DNA from: Amaurobius ferox
Taxonomy: Eukaryota; Arthropoda; Arachnida; Araneae; Amaurobiidae
Length of the DNA stretch: 64,000 nt
Direction of reading: 5' to 3'
NCBI GenBank assembly: GCA_951213105.1
Contig: OX578145.1
Location: 118,899,239 to 118,963,238 of the forward strand
Shown here: in pieces, positions 24,418 through 36,400 of the stretch
Layout of the letters: each line of letters opens with the position of its first letter
How positions within the stretch are numbered: the stretch's first letter is position 1
The notes under the pieces: generated by a model
Seen by the model: only the letters and a program-made list of their open reading frames with translations
Database searches by the model: none
What the model was told of the DNA's origin: nothing
Program-made: the position numbers and the translations under genes

Positions 24418-24464
24418 AAAAGTCCCGCTCTAGTCAAAGCTCCTGATAAAATCAGAAGATCAAG
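24418..24464 (+). CDS. TNS: Tensin exon 1 of those visible (47 nt)
   Basis: Preceded by a pyrimidine-rich TTTCTCTTTTCAG and followed by GTAAGA. Reads [15 protein letters not shown] plus two bases (AG) that complete an Arg codon with the G opening the next exon, giving RRSRSLDRH. The phase fit and strong splice signals support it. The peptide is basic and not itself diagnostic, and the partner exon is 11.5 kb away, so a chance exon cannot be excluded. Confidence 0.55.
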
Positions 24465-27400
24465 GTAAGATTAAAATATATTTTATGTGAATAAGTAACA
24501 TATAATATTTGCGATTAATTATACTTTCATGTAAAGATATTTTCCCCCGAAAATTTATCAATTCGAAAATTCTTTTTTAATGGAACTACACGTTTTAATA
24601 CGTTCCGAATACGTTTTGATCAATCAATCAAACACCGTGAGCCAGGGACCGATCCATTGAGTTTACAACCTGACTATGCCTGAAAAAGTAAGATTCTGTA
24701 AGTAGGTTGTCAATTATAGCATTTAACTGTCTTGCACCAACCCACAGTACGATATACAATAACATACAAAGCATACATCTACTCACAAGTTTGGATCTAT
24801 CAAAAAATATATATATATACAGGGTGTCCAGTGCTATCGGTGTCCAATGGCTATTTCCTCAACCGTTAGTCACAGAGATATACTTCTAATTGCAAAAATG
24901 TTTTAAATTTTAAAATATATTATCTTAGAAATAGTTTAAATCAATAAATGCATTTCTGAAAGAAATACGAAATATAAATTTTTATACGGACCCCCGGTCC
25001 TACCAATTATATTTAGGAAAATCATCCTCATACAATTTCATGCAGAATAAAAAAAAATTATTTCTTTTACGACCAAAATTCACCGAATTATGAAGCATTA
25101 AACTTTATGACTTGAATCGCTTTTCCACACATAAAAATGTCCCGTTTCAGGCAACCTACCAATCAGGGACCTTATTGACCATTTCTCAGCTCAAAAAGTG
25201 CTCCAACTTTAAACAGCTATAAGTCGGTCAATTTTGGTCGGAAAAGGATGATTTTTTTTTTTTTTTTTGCATAAAATTGTATGAGGATGAGTTTCCTAAA
25301 TATAATTGGTAGGACCGGGGGACTGTATAAAAATTTATATTTCGTATTTCTATTTTTGCATTGAATGAATTGCATTTATTGATTTAAACTGTTTCTAAGA
25401 TAATAGATTTTAAAATTTAAAACATTTTTGCAATTGGAAGTGTATCTCTGTGACTAATGGTTAAGGAAATTGCCATTGCGTACCGATAGCATTGGTATAT
25501 ATGTTAAATATTTTTAAATGGCATTTGTGTATACAAACTAATTTCTAAAGATAAATATAGTTAAATACATATTTGCATAAACATGATTAAACTTAAACAT
25601 AACTTATTCTCAGAGCAACCTATATACATAATATACACAAGAACTTAACATTACACATATAAAAGAACCCTGAAGTGAGTTATACTCCCTAGTGGTAACA
25701 TAGTAAATATATACAAAAATAAAATTATATCGCACACATTAAAATTAAATCATATGATGCGTAATGCAATTAATATCTGTCATCCTAATGAACAATTGCC
25801 TAATCAATACAGGATGTATATACAGTCAAATAAAACGTTCATTTTCATCTAAATATGTAAAAATCTGTTGAATGCGTCTTCGTGCCTAATTATTCGTGGT
25901 GATATTATTCGGCCATTTTTCGAAAAGTACTGTCGATGGTCTGGCGCGATGCCATTTCTTCGTTAATGGACAATCGAATACGTCATACAGATGAGTCCCT
26001 TCTCTTCCACACATGCACAAATCCGTATCTCTTTTTCCAATTTTTCGGAGAAATTTCGGTAATGGACTGTGTCCCGAGAAGAATTGTGTGACGTGTCTAT
26101 TAGAACTCCTCATCTCAAATGAAACTTTTGGGAATGAATCAAAGCCGTATGGGTGTATGCATACAGGGTCAGGGGGCCACAGTGTATGGCTTCTATCTAC
26201 ATTATATTTATCGCCACAACGGGTCTTAAGATACCCCACTAGATACAGCTAGCAGACATATATCATTATTTCCCAAGATAATACTGGAATAATATTGACG
26301 CGGTACAAAATATAAAATATATTTGCCAAAAATCTGTCACCAATTAACCTTAACAAACCAGTCAAATAAGTGTAAATCCGATGAATCGTTTTCTAATGGC
26401 ACTCGGTGGAGGATTACTTACTGCAAAAGCAACTGTCTAGAATAGCTTTTTTTTTCGGGGGGGGGGGGGGGGGGACAAATTTCTACTTTGCTTCAAATTT
26501 CGCTGCCCATCCAAATGTTATTTTCAGCCTCCCCAATATATATTTCATTGTACTGCATTATATACACTCTTTTGAAAAAAAAAAAAAAAAAAAAAAAAGA
26601 AAAGAAAGAAAAACCGAAGCACCTCTGAAAAATAATCCGATCATCTCGAAATTTCGCGTGCAAATTCCTACTTCTTAACTTCGGTCATAGCGCGCGTTTC
26701 TACTGCGCGACTAGCATCCTATAAAACAGATTAAAAATGTGGACGGTTTATCTTTGCTCTTTATCGACATTGCAATTCCGTGGAGGCACAACCAATAATG
26801 CCTTTACGATGTTGTCAAAGACCTTATAAGCAATTGGGCGAGTTCGAACGTGGTCGTATAGTTGAGATGCGTGAAGCTGGTTGGTCATACCGAACAATAG
26901 GCCGCCACCTGCACCGAACGGACACTGCTGTACAAAAGTGCTGACAGCAATGGTTGCTGCAAGGAACTCATCGGCGGAATAAAGCCTCTGGAAGGCCAAG
27001 GTGCACGAATGCGAAGCAAGATCGGATGATTATGCGACAGGCCCGAACTCGTCCAACGGCATCATTGTTCGCCATCTAACGTGCTACAGCCTCTTCCATA
27101 CCACCCGTGGTACCTTTCACCATCTCACGCCGCTTGGCTGAGGTGGAGTTACGCTCACGGCGGCCTTAAAGACGTCTGCCCAAAACCCCATAACATCGAC
27201 AGAGTCGTTTGAAGTGGTGTCGTAGCCGAGCATCATGGCTACCAGCAGACTGGCATCGCATAGTGTTCAGCGATGAATCACGCTTCAGTCTTTCAGCAGA
27301 TGACCATCGGGTACGTGTGTGGAAGCACCAGGGCCAGCGGTCCCAACCAGCCTTTGTTTTACACACGCACACAGCCATTACCCCTGGTATGATGGTGTGG

Positions 27401-30400
27401 ACTTACGACAGCAGGTCACCCCTAGTCATCTTACGTACAACTTTAACAGCTCAACTATATGTTGATGAAATCCTGCGGCCGTTTGCGTTACCCTTTATGG
27501 CACATCATCCTAGAGCCATTTTCCAACAAGATAGTGCCACGCCATATATGGCTCGCCTATCTGTGGACTGTCTCCGTGCTGTTGATACTGTTCCTTGGCC
27601 AGCAAGGTCACCAGACCTTTCGCCAATCAAGCATGTATGGGACGTGCTAGGCCGCCAGATTCGGGCACTCCGAAATATAGCAGATCTGGAGCAACAATTG
27701 AGGAATGCCTGGCAGAATGTATCGCAGGATGACATTAGGGAACGTTATCACTTCTTACCTAGACGTATACAAGCATGCATTGCCGCCAAGGGGGGGGGGG
27801 GGGTTCACCAATTACTGATTTGAAAATTCAATGTGCAATTGCTAACTATTGATGGGTCCAGCGGCCTTGATTTTGTAATCATTTCATTACTTGTGTATGA
27901 GTTGTACGCATATTTAATTTTTAATGAAAACAATCACTTTCTTCATGGTTCTTCGTTCTTTTTGGCAAAAGAGTGTATAATGCATTATTATACATTACTG
28001 CATTAGTATACATTATATACATATATACACAAACTGTAGTGTGTGTGTGTGAAATTATGCACATAAAGGGCAGCAGAACTTGAAAGCCGCCCAAGCTGTA
28101 CTTATAAGCGGTGATTAGAGGCAGATAAAACAGGTATTTTAATTCCCTATGATCTGCTGGATAAAATTTGTATTAAATGACACTTCCTCGATTCAGTATC
28201 ATTGCTTGTAAAAGTTTTAAATAATTACAAAGATTATAAAAGCATTGGCATCGGAAATAACACCACTGATCTGTATAACATTACCCATGGAGATAAAAGT
28301 AAGGCGTTAAAACTTCCTATTAAGAAAACACCAATCTCGTTTGAGACAATCCTTCAGGTGGCGCTGGGATAAGTAGCTCTGCATTGTATGCTTTTCTATG
28401 GCGAAAGACCTAAAATATTTATTTAAACTGCCGATTTTGTAAAAATAAATTATTAGCGCAATGCAAAGTTGAGCTGAAACGATAAAGAATAGTCCTACGT
28501 ATTCAAAGTTATTTTATCTTTCAATTTATATTTATCTCCCTATATTCTGTATTCTATCCTACAACTATGCAAAAATACTGGTTAATTATATTCATAATAA
28601 GGGAACCTTTAATTTAAAAATAATCAAAAATACATATACTAAATACTACGCCTTTCTGTTGTGTCAACTAACAATAATAGCTACTGTACTAACACTAGCG
28701 ACACCTAGATATAATTTTCAAAACATTATGGCATTTTCGCAAGTTTTATCCATAGGAGTTTCATCTCCTTCTTTCTAACTCCATGATATTACCTCTATGT
28801 AAAAACTAAAAATAAACTTGGACATCTGGAATATTTCCTAAATTCAAAAATGGGAATAAATTCGAAAGTTTCTCCAGTGTCGATCTGGTCCATATAGCTC
28901 CTCGGCAATAATTTACTCTTCTTAAATTTTGAATACTCATACAATTAAGTATTACTGCTTGCCACTTTTCTAACTTATTACACATGTAAATTACCTTTAC
29001 TCCTATACAGCAAACTAGTGTTAATAACATTTTGAATATTGAATTTTTAGGAAAGGTTAAAAACTCGTTTTTAAATTAATCTGTATATTAGACACTTTTT
29101 CGGTTGAAATGTGGTTATGTATTTCTTATATGTTCCGCAATGAACGAACTATTTATTTTGCAGTTCTTTTATTTTTACAGGAGTTGCAGTAATATGGTTT
29201 AAATACACTATTGTATGTATCAATTATTTTGTTTATAAAGTATTTGATTAGTTTAAATCAGGGGCGCAGAAGTGATGTTATAAGAGCCATACCCCACCCC
29301 TCCATTGTCACGGTCATTATATTAGTTCTCCACGAAAAAAATATTGGAAAACGAAATCCAGTATTGTCACTCTCCTGGGTCATTTTCCGCCTGGTTCACG
29401 GGGAGTACGGGCACGTTAAATATATAGGTCCGTAAGTCCTTCCAAGAGGTTGGTTATATAGTGAACGGAAGGTACAGTCTCGGTGGATTCCGCACCCACT
29501 GGGTTCCGGTCTAAATTGAGTGGCACTTCCCGACGGTCCAAACAGATGCCTTACGCCTTTGGGTAGGTCAAACGATCTGGGTCGAAGAAGAAGAAACTCT
29601 TGGCTACACCAAAGGTTGTTATTACACGAATTAAGGTTTAAGTGCAGGAAAAGTTGTATAGCTTTAAAAAAAATATTTTCTAATTAATTCAGCGCAGCAT
29701 TAAAGACGGAAACAATTATTGCATATTTTTCTTACCGCAGGTTTAATTTATTTAAAATGTAAAAGAAAAAAAAAAGTGTTATTAATCAGTGGCGCGTTAG
29801 GTCATTTAGTATCTCCATAGATAAAGTCGTGAATGGTTAAACAGCTGTATTTACGAAATTTTTATTTATTAAGTCTATTGAATTTTAATAGTATTGAGGA
29901 AAAATTTGCTATAATATAATAAAATAATAATCTTATTATATTGTAGCATGAAAATTTTTCTCGTACAGATACTATATGTCAAGTAGATTCTGTCCAGTAG
30001 CGAAGTGTGGAGGGAATTTGGGGCTACTTGAACGACCCGTTACCAATCAGCTCTCACTTTAATTATACATTAGCATTTGAGGAGATTCACGACCCGGCAT
30101 AGAAAGTGCAACACCCTGAAGCTTTGGCCGTATAATTATGCAAATTGCGAGACAAACACAGCTGGCTGTTGTATGCAAATGATCTGAGATGCAAGTAGGT
30201 CACGTGGTTAGAGCGCGGGATAAAAGGGGTGGAAACGGCAGATGAGCCAACAGTTGTTTCTGTCTGTCGCCTAAGGAAACCGTTTTCCGAGCTGTTTTTC
30301 TTTCCAAAAAACACGTGTAGCCTGGCCGGCGGCGCCAAAGTCCGTTTCAGCATTTGGATTGTGCGACGGAAGGCCTACGTACGGCTGGGTGGTTGCATCG

Positions 30401-33400
30401 GCGTATCGCCGCTGAAACACGCGTAGATGCGTCCACTGTGCAAAGGATTTGAAGAAGATGGATTGAAGAAGGGCACGTGAATCATCGCAGTGGTACAGGT
30501 CCATCCAGACCTCTTCAGATCGCGTTCATCGACGCATTCGAAAGCTTGGTCCCGCAAACGACGACTGTCGACATTCTGCAGAATTTGCAGGATACATTGG
30601 ATGTTCCAATATCAGGGAGAATAGTTTATCGACGATTGACCGAAAGCGGCTTGCACTCAAACCTTCCTTTTTAAAACTGTCATTGACGACAAAGACACCA
30701 GCGTGAGAGAAGACAATGGTGTCGGGCCCGAGCCTCCTGGACGACTGAATGGGACTGGGTAGTGTTCAACGACGAGTCTCGGTTCTGTTTGTCGAATGAC
30801 AGTCGCCGTGTGAGAGTCTGGAGGTGACGTGGAAACAGATCTAATCCTGCTGCGACTGTTGGAGCGCCATACTGTTCGATGAAGCGGGATTACGGTTTGG
30901 GGTTCCATCGACTTGGATAGCCTGTCACCTCTGATTCGTATCAGAGGCACAATGACGGCACGACGATATGTGGATGAGGTGCTGCGATCGGTTGCACTGC
31001 CCTAACTTCAGCGGTTGCAAAATGCTGTTTTCCAGAGAGATAACGCGCCACCGCACACGGCAACCACTAGCAAACAAGCCTTGCAAGGTATCCAGGTGCA
31101 TCCTTGGCCTCCTCTGTCTTCAGATCTCTCGCCCATCGAGCATGCATGGGGCGTGATTGGACGTCGTTTGACTGCCCTACCCCCGCCTCAAACAGAGAAC
31201 GATATGTGGAGAATGGTTGAAGGCATATGGCCATTCATCCCACAGGAAACTATCCGCACGTTCATTGCATCTGTTTCTCGAAGGGTGTATCGCCACAAGA
31301 GGTAGTTCTACTGTCTCTTTACAGCGATACCATTACTGTATTGCATTATCCTTCTGGAATTAACATAACTTATTTATATATGCCATCCCTGTCTGTGTGT
31401 CCTTTATCATCACACCCTGTTCGCTCTTTCATGGTGTTGCATTTTCTGTGTCGGGTAGTGTATTTTGTGCACTTATTAAGTTTGATGGACGGATAGAAAG
31501 AAAATAACTTGACAGCGGGTTGCCGCGCGAATGTGTGTCCTTTATCATCACATTCTGTTCGCTCTTTCATGGTGTTGCGTTTTCTGTGTCGGGTAGTGTA
31601 TTTTGTGCACTTATTAAGTTTGATGGACGGATAGAAAGAAAATAACTTGACAGGGGGTTGCCGCGCGAATGTGTGTCCTTTATCATCACATTCTGTTCGC
31701 TCTTTCATGGTGTTGCGTTTTCTGTGTCGGGTAGTGTATTTTGTGCACTTATTAAGTTTGATGGACGGATAGAAAGAAAATAACTTGACAGCGGGTTGCC
31801 GCGCGAATGTGTGTCCTTTATCATCACATTCTGTTCGCTCTTTCATGGTGTTGCATTTTCTGTGTCGGGTAGTGTATTTTGTGCACTTATTAAGTTTGAT
31901 GGACGGATAGAAAGAAAATAACTTGACAGCGGGTTGCCGCGCGAATGTGTGTCCTTTATCATCACATTCTGTTCGCTCTTTCATGGTGTTGCATTTTCTG
32001 TGTCGGGTAGTGTATTTTGTGCACTTATTAAGTTTGATGGACGGATAGAAAGAAAATAACTTGACAGCGGGTTGCCGCGCGAATGTGTGTCCTTTATCAT
32101 CACATTCTGTTCGCTCTTTCATGGTGTTGCGTTTTCTGTGTCGGGTAGTGTATTTTGTGCACTTATTAAGTTTGATGGACGGATAGAAAGAAAATAACTT
32201 GACAGGGGGTTGCCGCGCGAATGTGTGTCCTTTATCATCACATTCTGTTCGCTCTTTCATGGTGTTGCGTTTTCTGTGTCGGGTAGTGTATTTTGTGCAC
32301 TTATTAAGTTTGATGGACGGATAGAAAGAAAATAACTTGACAGCGGGTTGCCGCGCGAATGTGTGTCCTTTATCATCACATTCTGTTCGCTCTTTCATGG
32401 TGTTGCGTTTTCTGTGTCGGGTAGTGTATTTTGTGCACTTATTAAGTTTGATGGACGGATAGAAAGAAAATAACTTGACAACGGGTTGCTCTACAGATAT
32501 TTAAAATACGATGGAATATCTGAGGAACTGCTGTTTGCTTGATTTTAAACAATCATTTATTCAATTTCTAATATAAAATTACTATTAAAACAACGTTTAA
32601 ATTTTTGCTTTGTTTTGAAAAAAGTACCGTCAAGAACCCCCCATCTCAGTTTTTTGTATTTTTTTTTTTTTAATTACTAAAAACTGAGAATAATTCAGAA
32701 ACGGTTCATTTTAGCAACTTGAAAAGTGCTTCTTCCTGTAAATATACATATAACATGATGACTCACATGAGCAAATTAGGCATTTTTAATTTTTTTTTAA
32801 ATTAAAATTAAAAGAAATTAAAATGGCTGACATATTTTTCATTGAGATCATCCTTAAAAAGTTTTAGCAGCCCCTAAGGTATATTTAAAAAAAAAAAATG
32901 GTCTCATACAATCGGGATGGGTACATGTGGAGCCCATCTATCTCCCGAATTAATACCGTAAACATCCATACGAACCAAACTGCAGGCACTAAAGTTTGGA
33001 TAAACGAAAATCCGATTTATGTTTCGGTCCCCTCTTCCCGGTAAAAATATAAAAATTTCATGCTCTCTAACTTTTTTGTAAAGGATTTATTTTTACAGTA
33101 TTACAAAATTTGATCGTAAATAGCTTGGATGGAATATATGACCCATTCTGCTCCATCTTATCATTAGGATTTTTATTTCTTTTAAACAATATAAATAGAT
33201 TAGGAAAAATTCAACTTATCATAAAAAATATTTTGAATTAATGATGGTTTGGAGTTATTTTTAATTAATACTAGCCGCTTTTGGCGACCATCTCGGTCAG
33301 TGGTGGGAAAAACTACTTTATTATTGTAGTGATCTACAACTACATTATGACAAATGTAGTTAACTACAACTACTTTTTTTAAAATGTAGTGACTACAAAC

Positions 33401-36400
33401 TACTTTTAAAATGTAGTCACTACATAACTACTTTTATAAGACGAATTTCGCCACAGCTTCAATTTTCACAAAAAGTTGAGGATATGGGTATACTGTAGTC
33501 ATTTAACATGCTTATTCTGAATAAGTAAAATGTACTAATTCCCAAATTTACTGATCAACTTACCAATCTTTATGCTTTTACCCACTTCTGAAAACAGTAA
33601 AATAAAATAAAAGTATAAATTGTAAAATCAAAGACAACCAAAAATAGGTTTTAAAGCCCTTTAAAATCAGGTTTTTAAAGCCTTTTAAAATCTCCTTTCC
33701 TCGACGTACATTTTATTAAAGGACTTTAAAACCTATTTTTGGTTATCTTTGATTTTAAAGTTTAATTAAAGCTGACGTGCATCCATTTTATTTATTAAAA
33801 GTATAAAATAAAATAAAAGTTATTTATTTAAAAACATGTTTGTTCATTTTTAGTAGAATTTGCATCTCAAAATTGCAATCAGATAAGCAGGATCTTTTGG
33901 GAAACAGCACATCTGAATATATCCATATAAAAAATCAACTTCATGAGGCAATGGCCTTCCTAACCCTGCAGCCATTCATCGCACATCGTTGCGCAGAACA
34001 CTGAATTTCATACAAATGAAGAAAGGGTGCACTTGATATCTAGAATGCCACCTTGTTTGTTTACTGAAGTAACGTTAAAAGTAGCGTCAAAACTCGATAC
34101 ATAGTGATTTATTGTATCGCGCTACTCGCTACACTACTTATTTTTAAAAGCAGGGCGTTACACTACAAACTACGAGAAAAAGTAGTGACTACTATAGTTT
34201 TGCTACTTGTAACGCATTACTTCCGACCACTGATCTCGATCGTATTTCATAAAAAGCTCTTAACTTGAAATAACTGTGATATGTTTTCAATGGGCCGCTT
34301 TTCAAGCATATTACGGCCACCTAGATATCTTAAATTGGACCAATAAAACCAAAAATCGCATTCTAGGGAGCTGTTTTAAAAAACTGCTGAAAGCTTCAAG
34401 AAAAAAGGAGGAACTTGCAGCCTTTTTTTTTAACTTTTCCCACAATGCGTTGTATGTATAAAGGGAAAGTTTTGTGGAGTCAAAAATCTGACTCGCATTT
34501 TGAGGGATTTGTATATGGAGCTTCCCTGAATTGTGAATACGAATCAACCATTTTTGAATGACGGGCACGATATCTCGAGTAAATTGAGCAAATCGAATGA
34601 AGTTTTGCACAGTTTTAAAATATTTATCTTAGCTTTAACAAAATATTTCTTTTTTACATATATGTTTGTATAAAAAATATCATTGGTTCTTTGAAAATTA
34701 TTTTAACCCATAGCAACGAAATATTTCCAAATATTGATCCACTAAACCTAGACCTCCAAATAAATATTTATCATAATATTGCTTTCATGTAAGACCGAAT
34801 TAAATCTTAAGTACAGAAAATTTTGGAATCCCCTTCCTCGACCTGAATTCAATTCAAATTTTAAGAAAATATTGACAAAATTTTGCCATGTTACTATGGT
34901 TAAAATTTAGATTTCTTTAACGTCTGTAGTTATAATGTGCATTAAATAAAAGGAAAGCAATTACTTCGGTTTATGTTTTTGTGTTATTGGAGCAAATTTA
35001 TATCTGTGGATGTTATGTTATTTATATATTTGTTATGTTTTTTATAAAATTAAAATTATCGTATTTATTTTTAATTTTTGGAGTTATTCAGACAGCAGTC
35101 CGAGCGAATTTGAATACTTTTTCCCCTAAGTTCGAAATTTCGGAGAGTGTTTGCTTTTTATCATAAGAAAAGGGTGTAATCGAAGAGGAGATCTAAGGGA
35201 ATGTCAACTAAGAAAGACCTGCTACGAACAATTATTTCGAATATGCAGTAAAATTAGCTTTTGCGTTTAAACGTAGGCGGAGCTATGATTTTTATTTGGG
35301 AGTGCTGAAGTTCCATTAGGGCTGCTAAAGCTCCTTTATCTCTTATAATTTCCATTGCAATGTATGACACCAATATAAATACAAAAAAAATTGCTGCAGA
35401 GATGCTTAACATCCCACGTTCCACCTATGCATTTAAAAGTAATACAAATTTCAATATATTTAATTATTATTTTAAAAATATTTGAAAATAAAAATTTGTT
35501 TTGAAGATTATATGCTTTTTGTAATTCTGTCCTCACTTTTGGAGACCCTACTTTAACCTTTTGCTTACGGGTGGGACAGCGTTCATCCCAAACGAAGAAC
35601 CTCTCAAAAAGACAGGTATTTGACATACCCTATCCCAAACAGTTCGATCCCCCTTTGCAGGCATTGGCGTCACATGGATGCCTTGGCGTCCATGTGACGC
35701 CCTGTTTGGGATAGGGTATGTCAAATACCTGTCTTTTGAGAGTTTCTTCGTTTGGGATGAACGCTGTCCCACCCACCCGTAAGCAAAAGGTTAATGTTGT
35801 CACATGCTTAGATTACCTATTGGGTGATCCAATCCTGCTTTCTTGTTTCTCATACATTTTGTTTATTTTTACGAAAACTGTCACGGTGTTTCATAACGTG
35901 CAGATAATTTTTCAATTGCATATACCATCTCACTCCCATTTTGTGTGTCTATTTCCAGGAGCCTCGACAGGCATCCCGCATTTGCCATGGACATAACGTA
36001 TGTCACCGAGAGGATCATTGGTAAGTGATTTTGGATGCACTTTAACACACTTTTCTCTTCCTTCTTCAAATCGTTGTGCAGAAGACTACTCTAAGTTCTG
36101 AATATTTGGGTGTCCTCCTCCATGATGCACTTTTACTTTCCCTACAATACATGGTAATATACAGCCGTGTAGGGAAAGTATTAGAATCGAGTCAAAAATC
36201 GAAATTCGAGTTTTCGACGGATCTACATGTTTCGATCACTCTAGAACCCGAAAAAACCATTTTTAGATTGACGTCTGTGTGTGTGTGCGCGCGCCTGTCT
36301 GTGCAATGTATGTATCCACTCTATCTGACAAACTAATTTACCAAATTTCACAAAATTTGATAGATAAGTCACTTGTGGGTGACCTTGGTGCTGATTAGAT

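Noticed and set aside
26406..26678. 90-codon frame with poly-Gly and poly-Lys
   Set aside because: Made by G and A homopolymer runs at and near the left end of Tc1 copy 1.
31370..32398. 342-codon repeat protein gene
   Set aside because: The frame exists only because the minisatellite unit is 138 bp and free of stops in that frame; its sequence is the non-coding end of a Tc1 element plus flank.
31393..32496. CRISPR-like array
   Set aside because: Units are 138 bp and nearly identical throughout, with no alternation of short repeats and unique spacers, in a eukaryotic intron.
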